A stretch of DNA of 5,488 nucleotides from Candidatus Melainabacteria bacterium (GCA_023250175.1 JAHFBD010000159.1:1-5488); one strand, 5' to 3'. Shown: positions 1-5,173, counted from the first letter of the stretch. Translations and numbers: made by a program. The notes: generated from the letters alone by a model not told the origin.

Positions 1-732
1 GATAAATTTTATAAACCAGATAACATGGCTATTTCAATAGCAGGAAATTGTTCTAATCTGGATAAAATCATTAAACAGGTTCGTAAGTTTACTTCTAATA
101 TCGGGGGGGAGAGCATAAAGCAAAAGATGTCTCCTTTATATTTCAAATCAGGAGTTGCAATAAAAAAGAAGGATATTGAACAAGCTCACCTAGTTCTTTT
201 AATGAAAGGATTGGCAATGACAGATGAGAATAGATATGCTTTAAGTGTCCTGAATGATGCTTTGGGTGGTGGTTCTAGTTCAAGACTTTTTCAGGAAATC
301 AGAGAAAAGAGAGGATTGGTTTATACGGTAAATTCCTTTTCTGATACAAATAGTCTGGGTGGCGTATTTGGTATTTATGCGGGCTTTTCCAGTAAACATT
401 TAAAATCAATTTTAAAAATAGCAAAGGAAGAGTTGTCTGCTGTTAAAAAAGATGGACTAAATCCCGATGAGCTGGCAAGAGCAAAAACAAAAGCAAGAAC
501 AAGTCTTTTATTTAAACTTGAATCTTCAGCGAAAAATTCAATGCAAAATATTTATCAGGATCTTTTTCATGAGAGATTTATAGCGCCTGATGAAATCAAC
601 GAAAAAGTCCAGTCGGTTACAAATGATAAAATCATTGAATTGGCTAATAAACTATTTGATCTTGAAAATTGTTCTGTAACTGTTGTGGGTCCTAAAAAAG
701 GATTACCGAAGAAAATAGAATTATCTGATTAG
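1..732 (+). CDS. M16 family zinc peptidase, C-terminal part (5' end outside window)
   Basis: The frame is open from base 1. The eight codons before the first ATG (position 25) read DKFYKPDN and run into MAISIAGN, matching the 'Y-x-P-x-N-M-x-L-x-V-x-G' strand of insulinase/processing-peptidase (M16) proteins. ATG 25 is therefore internal and the gene starts upstream. About 243 residues are visible. They contain the second M16 half-domain: an LNDALGGGSSSRLFQEIREKRGLVY block with the family's Gly-rich stretch and the conserved Arg...Tyr pair, then LNPDELARAKTKA and a closing strand CSVTVVGP. The zinc-binding HxxEH motif belongs to the first half-domain and would lie outside the window, so whether the protein is an active peptidase or a non-catalytic partner cannot be judged. 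It converges on rpmB with 16 bp between stop codons, and I see no clear terminator there. The family call is firm; the substrate is unknown. Confidence 0.93.
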   Translation, partial: DKFYKPDNMAISIAGNCSNLDKIIKQVRKFTSNIGGESIKQKMSPLYFKSGVAIKKKDIEQAHLVLLMKGLAMTDENRYALSVLNDALGGGSSSRLFQEIREKRGLVYTVNSFSDTNSLGGVFGIYAGFSSKHLKSILKIAKEELSAVKKDGLNPDELARAKTKARTSLLFKLESSAKNSMQNIYQDLFHERFIAPDEINEKVQSVTNDKIIELANKLFDLENCSVTVVGPKKGLPKKIELSD

Positions 733-748
733 AGTGATGTTTTTATAA

Positions 749-1027
749 TTATTGTTTAGCTGCTTGTTGTTGAGCAATAAGTTTATTAACTTTGTTTCTA
801 TCTTTTCGTTTTAGCGGGAGTATTATTCCACATCTTATTTCCGGGTGAGCTTTTATAAATGATGCTGATACTTTTAGTTTTACTTTTTTTCCATTTACTG
901 TAGTTCTTACCGTTTGTAGGTTTACTTGGAATTTTCTTTTTGCTGTTGGGTTAAAGTGAGCACGTAAGAACGAATATCTCATTCCGCTTTGTGCTTTTTT
1001 ACCTGATAATTGACATTTTCTTGACAT
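749..1027 (-). CDS. rpmB: 50S ribosomal protein bL28
   Basis: This 92-residue basic protein is a structural component of the large ribosomal subunit. It opens with MSRKCQLSGKKAQSG, the typical bL28 start, and continues with TAKRKFQVNLQTVRTTVNGKKVKLKVSASFIKAHPE, the conserved core (usually TKR-x-F-x-x-NLQ...VNG...VSA). The segment between these blocks (MRYSFLRAHFNP) departs from the usual N-x-x-SH-x-x-x-x pattern. The C-terminus carries about 25 extra basic and Gln/Ala-rich residues compared with short bL28 forms. It is the second gene after rpsR: the rpsR stop ends 3 nt before this ATG, so the two are almost certainly cotranscribed and perhaps translationally coupled. No Shine-Dalgarno sequence precedes the start. 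The ten bases ending in this ATG, CTAACTTATG, are identical to those ending in the rpsR ATG. Confidence 0.95.
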   Translation of the reverse strand: MSRKCQLSGKKAQSGMRYSFLRAHFNPTAKRKFQVNLQTVRTTVNGKKVKLKVSASFIKAHPEIRCGIILPLKRKDRNKVNKLIAQQQAAKQ

Positions 1028-1030
1028 AAG

Positions 1031-1363
1031 TTAGTGTTGTAATTGCGGACTTCTTACTGAGCCTCCATAACTAAGAAATGGTAGTAAACACATTTGTCGA
1101 GCTCTTTTTATTGCTCTTGTTACTTTCCTTTGTTGTTGAGCAGATAAGCCTGTTATTTTTCTTGGGAGGATTCTTCCTCTTTCAGTTATAAAACGTGAAA
1201 GGACTCTGTAATCTTTAAAATCAACCTCTTTATTTCCACCATCAAAAAGAGGATTCCATTTTCTTTTTTGTCTTGTGTCACGATCTCGATCACGATCTCT
1301 ATCGTGATCGAGATCTTTGTCGCGATCTCTATAGTTTCTATCTCTTGTTACTTCTCTTCTCAT
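1031..1363 (-). CDS. rpsR: 30S ribosomal protein bS18 with Arg-Asp-repeat N-terminal extension
   Basis: This 110-residue protein is a small-subunit component that normally pairs with bS6 on the platform. Residues about 36-101 are the bS18 core: NPLFDGG, VDFKDYRVLSRFITERGRILPRKITGLSAQQQRKVTRAIKRARQMCLLPFL. This matches the family blocks 'IDYKD...L..F(I/L)(S/T)ERGKI.PRR.TG....QR.L..AIKRAR..ALLPF'. Typical bS18 is 75-90 residues. Here an extra N-terminal tract (residues about 7-29) is almost pure Arg-Asp dipeptide repeat (RDRNYRDRDKDLDHDRDRDR...), and the zinc-type CPFC motif of some bS18 proteins is absent. The ATG used is the first in frame after the promoter-like site and the upstream leader is very short. 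bS6 is not next to it; bL28 follows 3 nt downstream. The identity is firm and the role of the extension is unknown. Confidence 0.95.
   Translation of the reverse strand: MRREVTRDRNYRDRDKDLDHDRDRDRDRDTRQKRKWNPLFDGGNKEVDFKDYRVLSRFITERGRILPRKITGLSAQQQRKVTRAIKRARQMCLLPFLSYGGSVRSPQLQH
1282..1315 (-). repeat. Perfect 15-bp inverted repeat inside the rpsR coding region
   Basis: On the + strand the arms are GATCTCGATCACGAT (1282-1296) and ATCGTGATCGAGATC (1301-1315), separated by CTCT. In the rpsR mRNA this makes a 15-bp perfect hairpin with a four-base loop covering codons about 17-28, within the Arg-Asp repeat. Part of the symmetry comes from alternating GAT and CGN codons, since GATCG is nearly self-complementary. 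A 15-bp perfect match that includes the Leu and His codons is still more than the dipeptide pattern requires. Confidence 0.85.
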
Positions 1364-1379
1364 AAGTTAGGCTTTTAAG

Positions 1380-1407
1380 ATTATCAGAAAAAGCTATATT
1401 TTGGCAA
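1380..1407 (-). promoter_or_regulatory. Probable sigma-70-type promoter for rpsR-rpmB
   Basis: Read on the minus strand, TTGCCA (1407-1402) and GATAAT (1385-1380) are separated by 16 nt. Each hexamer differs from the consensus (TTGACA, TATAAT) at one base. Transcription would begin near 1373, only about ten bases before the rpsR ATG, giving a very short leader with no room for a normal Shine-Dalgarno site. This fits the lack of one. Confidence 0.5.
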
Positions 1408-1452
1408 GTCAATACAATACTTTATTCTTAAACTCTTTATTTCTTGGCAAGT
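1401..1452. repeat. Direct repeat TTGGCAAGT, two copies 43 bp apart
   Basis: TTGGCAAGT occurs at 1401-1409 and 1444-1452, start-to-start distance 43 bp (about four helical turns). The first copy contains the proposed -35 element of the rpsR promoter; the second abuts the -35 of the + strand promoter-like site. It could be a pair of protein-binding sites shared by the divergent promoters, or chance in an AT-rich spacer. Confidence 0.35.
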
Positions 1453-1481
1453 TGAGGGAGTGAAAACTTTTCTAAGATAAT
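1452..1481 (+). promoter_or_regulatory. Promoter-like site reading toward element copy A and the hydrolase gene
   Basis: TTGAGG (1452-1457) and GATAAT (1476-1481) are separated by 18 nt. Transcription would begin near 1488, at the left flank of the MITE-like element. The site lies outside the element, so it is most simply the original promoter of the hydrolase gene, with the element inserted into its 5' untranslated region. The match is moderate. Confidence 0.35.
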
Positions 1482-1495
1482 ATTAATAATATATC

Positions 1496-1619
1496 GTTAC
1501 TGCCTAGCGATAATGTATAAGACCATAAATAAGCTTTTTGTGTGATTTATTCACCAAAAAGCGCCATGTTAAAGAAGAGCGAGTTGAGCATTAGTGCGAA
1601 ACGAGCGGTAGGTAGAAAC
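1496..1619 (+). mobile_element. MITE-like element, copy A (124 bp) with terminal inverted repeats and 8-bp flanking duplication
   Basis: The ends are GTTACTGCCTAGC (from 1496) and GGTAGGTAGAAAC (to 1619). The outer 11 bases pair as an inverted repeat with one A-A mismatch and one G-T wobble. The element is flanked by AATATATC (1488-1495) and AATATGTC (1620-1627), an 8-bp direct repeat with one difference, as expected of a slightly aged target-site duplication. Inside are a hairpin at 1533-1562 (GCTTTTTG-T-GTGA with TCACCAAAAAGC, one bulged T, loop TTTAT) and a subterminal stem at 1579-1585/1600-1606 (GCGAGTT with AACGAGC, tandem G-A mismatches, 14-nt loop). It codes for no protein, so it would need a transposase from elsewhere. 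Copy B at 4096-4268 shares both ends, part of the left arm and the subterminal hairpin. A structured RNA is an alternative reading of the same symmetry. Confidence 0.7.
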
Positions 1620-1704
1620 AATATGTCTATAGGATTAACTTAGATTTAACCAAAAGTATATTAAAGAATAACCTTGAGCTTAGATTCCTTTAGATCTGCT
1701 ATAA

Positions 1705-1752
1705 AAAAATCTTATTTATTGCTTTGTATAAGTAAATCTATACAAGATTTTT
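1705..1752. repeat. AT-rich hairpin upstream of the hydrolase gene
   Basis: AAAAATCTT (1705-1713) pairs with AAGATTTTT (1744-1752). Nested inside, TTGTATA (1724-1730) pairs with TATACAA (1739-1745), sharing its last two bases with the outer arm. The A tract on one side and T tract on the other recall a weak bidirectional terminator, but the stem has almost no G-C pairs. It ends 25 bp before the hydrolase ATG, so it could equally be a leader structure. Confidence 0.4.
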
Positions 1753-1777
1753 ATTAAAGAAATTTATAAATAAAAAT

Positions 1778-2854
1778 ATGTCAACTGCTAGCACTTTAAA
1801 TCTTGTGCCTAACCCAGCTTTTGCAGGAAGTCCAGTTAGTTCTTTAAGTGTTCCTAATCAGAATTTAGAATCTGGAGAATCTGATTTTTCTTGTGATGAA
1901 GATACTTATGTCTCAAGTTTAAATAGTGAAAATAGTACAGCAACACAAGCTCCTTGGTATAAGAGATTGTTACAGGGAGTAATTAATAAAGCAAGAAATG
2001 GATGGAGGGTAATCAGAAGATATAATCCAATAACATTAGCTTTTAATTATATAGAAAATAGAAGAGTGAGTAGCCATGTTAGGAATGCAGAAGCCAGAGG
2101 TGGTGCAACAACTGATAATGAAATTAGACAGTATCATCAGTCATTATTGTTTAATCCTCAAGAACCAAATGAAAATGCCTTGTTTAGATATCATTTTCAT
2201 AATGACAATAGCCCAAGACCATTAGTTGTTTTATGTCTAGGAAATGCTCAAACACATTTAACTCCAGCTAATGATGCTGGAATAAATGAGCTTTATAACA
2301 GATTTAAGAATGCTGGCTACAATGTTATAGCGTTTAGAGCTTCTTGTGCAAGCACATCGTTAAAAAATCGATTCTTTCTATCAAATGATTTCTCTCTTCA
2401 TCCTCAAGTAATAGAAGCGCATATGAGTAATATCTTACAAGATATTATAAATGGAAGAGGTTTGTTTCGTGGATTGCAACAACCAACCCAAGTAGCATTT
2501 GGGGGATATAGTTTTGGTGGGGGTTGTGTTCATAATATGATTTCTAATTGGAGAGCAATAGGAAGAAATATTCCAATAGCAGCTTCTGTGTATATAGATC
2601 CAATTCAGCATGGGCAATATAATTTAGGTTGCCCAATAGAAAACAGACCGAACCACGAAGGTAGACATTGTTTGTTTTATCAAGAGGGTTCTATAGGCAT
2701 TAATGGTGTTCACCAAAATGGTTTAAGGACAAATGACAGATCATATGCTGTACCAGAGCGTTATCATTGTGATATTGATGATGATCCTGCTGTTTTACAA
2801 AGAGCGTTTAGCTTTATAACTAACCAGTTTAATAGTAATAGTAGAAGAGAATAG
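1778..2854 (+). CDS. Alpha/beta-hydrolase-fold protein of unknown function
   Basis: This protein has 358 residues, no signal peptide and no clear membrane segment. Residues 1-58 are Ser/Asn/Thr-rich and look disordered, and 60-100 are basic and amphipathic. From about 147 the pattern is that of an alpha/beta hydrolase: strand PLVVLCLGNAQTH (148-160, likely oxyanion-hole strand), helix, strand YNVIAFRAS, then the nucleophile elbow FGGYSFGGG with Ser245 in G-Y-S-F-G. Candidate acid and base residues are Asp274 (VYIDPIQHG) and His330 (PERYHCDIDDD), both in the expected order. The Ser-Asp-His assignment is inferred from spacing. Similar stand-alone hydrolases with long unique N-termini occur in host-associated bacteria (for example the chlamydial DUF818 group), but I cannot assign it to a named family. 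An esterase, lipase or acyltransferase activity, or an exported effector role, are possibilities only. The ATG is preceded by AT-rich sequence with no strong ribosome-binding site. Confidence 0.8.
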   Translation: MSTASTLNLVPNPAFAGSPVSSLSVPNQNLESGESDFSCDEDTYVSSLNSENSTATQAPWYKRLLQGVINKARNGWRVIRRYNPITLAFNYIENRRVSSHVRNAEARGGATTDNEIRQYHQSLLFNPQEPNENALFRYHFHNDNSPRPLVVLCLGNAQTHLTPANDAGINELYNRFKNAGYNVIAFRASCASTSLKNRFFLSNDFSLHPQVIEAHMSNILQDIINGRGLFRGLQQPTQVAFGGYSFGGGCVHNMISNWRAIGRNIPIAASVYIDPIQHGQYNLGCPIENRPNHEGRHCLFYQEGSIGINGVHQNGLRTNDRSYAVPERYHCDIDDDPAVLQRAFSFITNQFNSNSRRE

Positions 2855-2882
2855 TTGTTTCGTTTGTAATAATCAATATAAA
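2855..2882 (+). promoter_or_regulatory. Candidate promoter of the receiver-ATPase gene
   Basis: TTGTTT (2855-2860) and TATAAA (2877-2882) have a 16-nt spacer and begin immediately after the hydrolase stop (2852-2854). The predicted start near 2889 leaves a leader of about 27 nt before the ATG at 2917, without an obvious Shine-Dalgarno sequence. The -10 is good and the -35 is fair. Confidence 0.4.
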
Positions 2883-2916
2883 GACAAAAAAAACGGGAAT
2901 ATACTATCATAATAAG

Positions 2917-4086
2917 ATGAATATTTTTACTGGTAATGTAAAAGGAGAAATCCTTTTAGTTGAGAAGAATACAACAGAAGTTGAAAAATATAAGGCTATA
3001 TTTTCTGGTTCATATAATTTGATTGATGCCTCTTCTGGTAAAGCTGTACTTGAAATCGTAGAATTAAAAAAAATAGATGCTATTTTAATTTGTGGGATTT
3101 TGCAAGATATAGATATTGTAGAGTTTTGTCATAAGATTAGAGAAAATCCAAAGCTTATCAGCTTACCAATTGTTTTACTGTGTGAACAGGATGAAATGAA
3201 TTATGTTCTAAAGGCATTAAATGCTGGGGCAGATGGGTATTTTATAAAACCAATAAATGAAAAAGAGATAGTTGCTCAGATAAGTCAATTAATAGAAGAA
3301 AGAAAACCTCAGTCTATAAAGACTAAAGCTAAACCTTCAGGTATTAAAACAATTCTTCTTACAAGTAATAAAGGAGGAACGGGTGTAAGTACTATTGTTG
3401 CTAATTGGGGATATGCATTGTCAAAGTTTTTTAATAAAAAAGTGTTATTAATTGATGCGGCTGGTTATACTAACCACTTATCAGTTTTGCTAAATGTTGA
3501 ATGTATAAATAGTCTGTCAATGTATTATAGTGATTACAGCAAGATTAGCAAACAGTTTTTAAATGACACAATAGTTAAAGTAAATAATAATCTTGGTATA
3601 TTAAATCTTTTAACAAAAATAAGTGATATCAACAAAATTAAAATTCCAATATTAGATTGGATTTTAGAAACTGCAAGAGAAGAATATGATTACATTCTTA
3701 TTGATTTAAAAGCTGGTATCTTTGATGAGAAAAGTCTTTTCTTGATTACGAAGGCAGATGAGATACACATAGTTAGTACTTATGATCCACTTACTATAAA
3801 AGATACAGGTTCTTTTATGAATATACTGAAAGAATTTGGTGTACATGAAAAAAAGATCAAGCTACTTATTAATAGGGCAGACTGTGTTGTTGGTGATTTA
3901 AATCCAGAGTCATTTGAACAAAGTCAATACCAGATGGCATTTTGGGCATTTCCAAATGATTGGTTTGGGTGTATAGAATCAGCTTCTAAAGGGAGGTCTA
4001 TTATTGAGCATGCACCAAAATCAAAACTAGCAAAAGAGTTTAAAATATTTGCAGAGCATTACATAAAACAGGAATTACATACTTAA
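2917..4086 (+). CDS. Degenerate receiver domain fused to a CpaE/MinD-like P-loop ATPase
   Basis: This 389-residue soluble protein has two domains. Residues about 11-128 have the CheY receiver pattern (ILLVEKN..., KKIDAILICGIL, LPIVLLCE, ALNAGADGYFIKPI). The phospho-acceptor Asp is replaced by Cys59, the acidic pair reads Glu16-Lys17, and the conserved Thr/Ser is Cys89; only the Lys-Pro pair (111-112) remains. It should not be phosphorylated in the usual way. After a Lys/Pro-rich linker (about 130-142), residues 144-385 are a MinD/ParA-type ATPase: deviant Walker A K152-GGTGVST, in which the signature lysine is kept but the usual P-loop lysine is Val157, strand KKVLLIDAAG, Walker B YDYILIDLKAG (Asp263) and LLINRAD (Asn319). 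The receiver-plus-ATPase layout is that of CpaE/TadZ proteins, which localise Tad pilus machinery. No pilus genes are visible, so another polar-positioning or regulatory role is possible. It was probably once in an operon with the transporter downstream. Confidence 0.88.
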   Translation: MNIFTGNVKGEILLVEKNTTEVEKYKAIFSGSYNLIDASSGKAVLEIVELKKIDAILICGILQDIDIVEFCHKIRENPKLISLPIVLLCEQDEMNYVLKALNAGADGYFIKPINEKEIVAQISQLIEERKPQSIKTKAKPSGIKTILLTSNKGGTGVSTIVANWGYALSKFFNKKVLLIDAAGYTNHLSVLLNVECINSLSMYYSDYSKISKQFLNDTIVKVNNNLGILNLLTKISDINKIKIPILDWILETAREEYDYILIDLKAGIFDEKSLFLITKADEIHIVSTYDPLTIKDTGSFMNILKEFGVHEKKIKLLINRADCVVGDLNPESFEQSQYQMAFWAFPNDWFGCIESASKGRSIIEHAPKSKLAKEFKIFAEHYIKQELHT

Positions 4087-4095
4087 TAAATGTTG

Positions 4096-4268
4096 GTTAC
4101 TACCTAGCCAGCATAATATTTCTAAGCAACCAACTTATAAGGTAAGATTTTATCCCCAAATTATAAAAAACTCAGTAAAATCTGTAAGGTATTATAAGTG
4201 GTAGATTGGGAGCACATTGGAAAGCCGGTTTTGGGAGTGTAGCGAAAAAACCGGCGGTAGGTAGAAAC
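4096..4268 (+). mobile_element. MITE-like element, copy B (173 bp), inserted at the transporter start codon
   Basis: The ends are GTTACTACCTAGC (from 4096) and GGTAGGTAGAAAC (to 4268). The outer 11 bases are inverted repeats with a single A-A mismatch. The flanks AAATGTTG (4088-4095) and AAATGTTA (4269-4276) form an 8-bp direct repeat with one difference. Internally, CCA-A-CTTATAA (from 4130) pairs with TTATAAGTGG (to 4202), and AGATTTTA (from 4145) pairs with TAAAATCT inside it, making a long hairpin. GCCGGTTTT (4224-4232) pairs perfectly with AAAACCGGC (4247-4255) around a 14-nt loop. Compared with copy A, the ends and the left arm (ATAAT...TAAG...ACCA) are similar and the middle hairpin is different and longer. 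In RNA, the right terminal repeat, which includes the SD-like TAGGTAG before the transporter ATG, would be paired with the left end. The element may therefore affect translation of that gene. Confidence 0.72.
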
Positions 4269-4270
4269 AA

Positions 4271-5173
4271 ATGTTATTAGATAAGTATTTTAGTGTTGCA
4301 TTAATATTTTCTTGTATTATTGGATTGTTTTTACCAGGGTTAGAAAAAATCCCTTCGCCATTTATAGCGGTACTTTTATCGTTAATTATTTATCTTTCAT
4401 GCTTTCATATAAATATTAGTGAGTTTTATAAACTGAAAATAAGCTCTATATTGATTTTTTATATCCTTAGATTTCTGTTGCTTCCAATTCTTTTGTTTTA
4501 TTGTGCAGGATTAATTGTTCCGTCTGATTCCATAGCATTGTTCTTGTTTTCTTTGATGCCTGCTGGAATATCATCTTCAGCATTTGTCACTATCTTTAAT
4601 GGAAATGTAGTATTGTCCTTTGCCTTGTTAATTGTGAGCACACTTTTGACGCCCTTTGTTACACCACTTTTATTGAAACAGTTTACGCATAGTGTTATTG
4701 AAATAAAAACAATAGATGTATTCTTTACTTTAAGTCTTACAATATTTATTCCTATTATTGTTTTTATGTTGACAAGAAATGTGAAATTGTTAAAATCTGT
4801 TCTTCTTGAAAAAGGAAAGTCTATATCAATCGTTGTAACATTGTTTCTTACTACAGTAGTTATAGGACAACAAAGATTAGCGATTTTAGAAAACCCTATG
4901 TCTATGCTTGGACAATTGTTTTTATCATCAATGACATATTTGATTTTTTATATTTTTGGGTGGATTGTTTCACCGGGTAAAACTTTAAAAGAACGCATAA
5001 CTTTTTCTATTTCTTCAGGAGCTAATAACAATGCACTTGGATTAAGCATATCAACGTTATACTTTCCTCAGTCAGTATCTATATTTTTAGTGCTTTCTGC
5101 AATTCCATGGACTTTAAGTTTTATACCTTTTAAGTGGTTTGTGGATTTTATGAAAAACAAATATAATGATTAA
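4271..5173 (+). CDS. BASS/SBF-family (bile acid:sodium symporter-like) membrane transporter
   Basis: This 300-residue, very hydrophobic inner-membrane protein has about nine or ten predicted helices (roughly 7-24, 28-47, 56-80, 86-107, 111-135, 147-167, 184-202, 212-233, 245-260, 263-292). The family's signature is clear around residues 93-135: LFSLMPAGISSSAFVTIFNGNVVLSFALLIVSTLLTPFVTPLLL, with the P-x-G-x-x-S...GN-x-x-L-S...S-T-L-L-x-P-x-x-T-P-L pattern. A second, related motif lies at SSGANNNALGLSI (248-260), the Asn-bearing crossover repeat. Members move organic anions such as bile acids, pantoate or keto acids with sodium; the substrate here cannot be read. The ATG at 4271 falls inside the target-site duplication of copy B and follows an SD-like GGTAGG supplied by the element. 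Before insertion the start would have lain 3 nt after the preceding stop. The gene ends on a stop that overlaps the moaE stop on the other strand. Confidence 0.88.
   Translation: MLLDKYFSVALIFSCIIGLFLPGLEKIPSPFIAVLLSLIIYLSCFHINISEFYKLKISSILIFYILRFLLLPILLFYCAGLIVPSDSIALFLFSLMPAGISSSAFVTIFNGNVVLSFALLIVSTLLTPFVTPLLLKQFTHSVIEIKTIDVFFTLSLTIFIPIIVFMLTRNVKLLKSVLLEKGKSISIVVTLFLTTVVIGQQRLAILENPMSMLGQLFLSSMTYLIFYIFGWIVSPGKTLKERITFSISSGANNNALGLSISTLYFPQSVSIFLVLSAIPWTLSFIPFKWFVDFMKNKYND

Larger units (their letters stand above)
1364..1777. other. 414-bp intergenic region between divergent rpsR and the hydrolase gene
   Basis: No protein-coding gene is supported here. From left to right it holds a probable rpsR promoter on - (1380-1407), two copies of TTGGCAAGT (1401-1409 and 1444-1452), a promoter-like site on + (1452-1481), MITE-like element copy A with its flanking direct repeat (1488-1627), about 75 bp of AT-rich sequence in which I see nothing specific (1628-1703), an AT-rich hairpin (1705-1752), and a 25-bp AT-rich leader to the hydrolase ATG. 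The hydrolase has no clear Shine-Dalgarno sequence. Confidence 0.7.

Noticed and set aside
25..27. ATG at 25 as the start of the M16 gene
   Set aside because: The preceding in-frame codons encode conserved M16 residues; the gene is truncated by the window border.
1450..1470. Possible third remnant of the subterminal hairpin (AAGTT, GAGGGAGTGAA loop, AACTT)
   Set aside because: The loop resembles those of copies A and B, but the diagnostic GGTAGGTAGAAAC tail is missing and the stem is only 5 bp; this could be chance.
1496..1619. Copies A and B as integron attC sites or a known riboswitch class
   Set aside because: The ends do not fit the RYYYAAC/GTTRRRY attC core sites, and I recognise no known riboswitch consensus. 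The 8-bp flanking direct repeats favour a transposed element.
1623..1643. Six-codon open frame (MSIGLT) right after copy A, at the place where copy B is followed by the transporter ATG
   Set aside because: The ATG arises within the right flanking duplication of copy A; the left copy reads AATATATC without ATG. It stops after six codons, and nothing supports a leader peptide.
2435..2617. 60-codon open frame on - inside the hydrolase gene
   Set aside because: It lies wholly opposite a well-supported coding region, has no recognisable domain and no start signal; it is a reading-frame shadow.
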